Source: an uncultured Clostridia bacterium (GTDB taxonomy: Bacteria; Bacillota; Clostridia; Christensenellales; Borkfalkiaceae). From it: 13,884 bases of DNA. The stretch covers positions 1 to 13,884 of the forward strand of contig CANRFK010000025.1 in assembly GCA_947629875.1 (NCBI GenBank), written 5' to 3'. The translations under genes and the position numbers were made by a program. Numbering within the stretch: position 1 is the first letter of the stretch; every line of letters starts with the position of its first letter. Shown here one piece after another: positions 13,815 to 13,884 of the stretch. The notes under the pieces were generated by a model, which saw nothing but the letters and a program-made list of their open reading frames with translations, had not been told where the DNA came from and did not search any database.

Positions 13815-13884
13815 ATGGAATACGTCAATATTTTGCTCATGTTTGTAAAGGCGTTTGCCGTGGGCGGGCTCATCTGCGCAGTTG
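13815..13884 (+). CDS. spoVAE: Stage V sporulation protein AE (SpoVAE/SpoVAEB), N-terminal fragment
   Basis: The window ends 70 bases into this frame. The visible product begins MEYVNILLMFVKAFAVGG and continues LICAV, a first hydrophobic membrane segment like that at the start of the small membrane protein SpoVAE(B), which ends near a (V/L)GG.(L/I)C motif. Its place directly after spoVAD is the usual order. The start is 87 bases after the spoVAD stop, with a GGGGGTGG stretch (13795-13802) as a somewhat distant ribosome binding site. The call rests mainly on context plus the short N-terminal match. Confidence 0.75.
   Translation, partial: MEYVNILLMFVKAFAVGGLICAV

Overview
The window reads as a chromosomal segment from an endospore-forming, Gram-positive-type bacterium of the Clostridia (Bacillota). 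The evidence is the spoVAD and spoVAE sporulation genes at the right end, the secA-prfB pair at the left end (an order common in Firmicutes), and G-rich Shine-Dalgarno sequences. The housekeeping genes have high GC and mostly C/G-ending codons, which points to a high-GC, probably uncultured clostridial lineage. The exact family cannot be named from this sequence. Every convincing gene is on the + strand.

Left block (1-3813), housekeeping: the 3' part of secA (protein export ATPase), prfB (release factor 2, with no programmed frameshift) and tsaD (tRNA t6A synthesis). Between prfB and tsaD lie two copies of a short dispersed-type repeat. About 520 bases without a large gene follow (3814-4334). 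They hold a modest terminator-like hairpin, a perfect 30-bp inverted repeat with a T run, a possible 24-codon ORF with a strong ribosome binding site, and a sigma-70/A-type promoter with a TATAAT box.

Middle block (4335-12620), a surface polysaccharide cluster of eight genes: three family-2 glycosyltransferases, one GT4-type and one GT32-type (DXD) glycosyltransferase, a LicD-family phosphotransferase, a Wzy-like polymerase and a Wzx-like flippase. Many of the genes overlap or nearly touch, so they probably form one operon driven from about 4195-4223. Together they are the parts of a Wzx/Wzy-dependent pathway. The glycosyltransferases build a lipid-linked repeat unit, LicD adds a phospho-alcohol such as phosphocholine, the flippase moves the unit across the membrane, and the polymerase joins units outside. 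No initiating phosphoglycosyltransferase, chain-length regulator or nucleotide-sugar synthesis gene is visible, so those must lie elsewhere. Parts of this block are visibly richer in A+T than the flanks, which suggests an exchangeable island between conserved genes.

Right block (12621-13884): a clear terminator ends the polysaccharide operon and directly abuts the spoVAD start codon. spoVAE follows and is cut off by the window edge. spoVAC, normally just upstream of spoVAD, is absent here.

I see no rRNA, tRNA, CRISPR array, transposase or integrase. I did not find a clearly new multi-gene system. The points most worth a second look are the non-coding/leader region at 3814-4334, the nine-G tract in the first glycosyltransferase, and the terminator fused to the spoVAD start.
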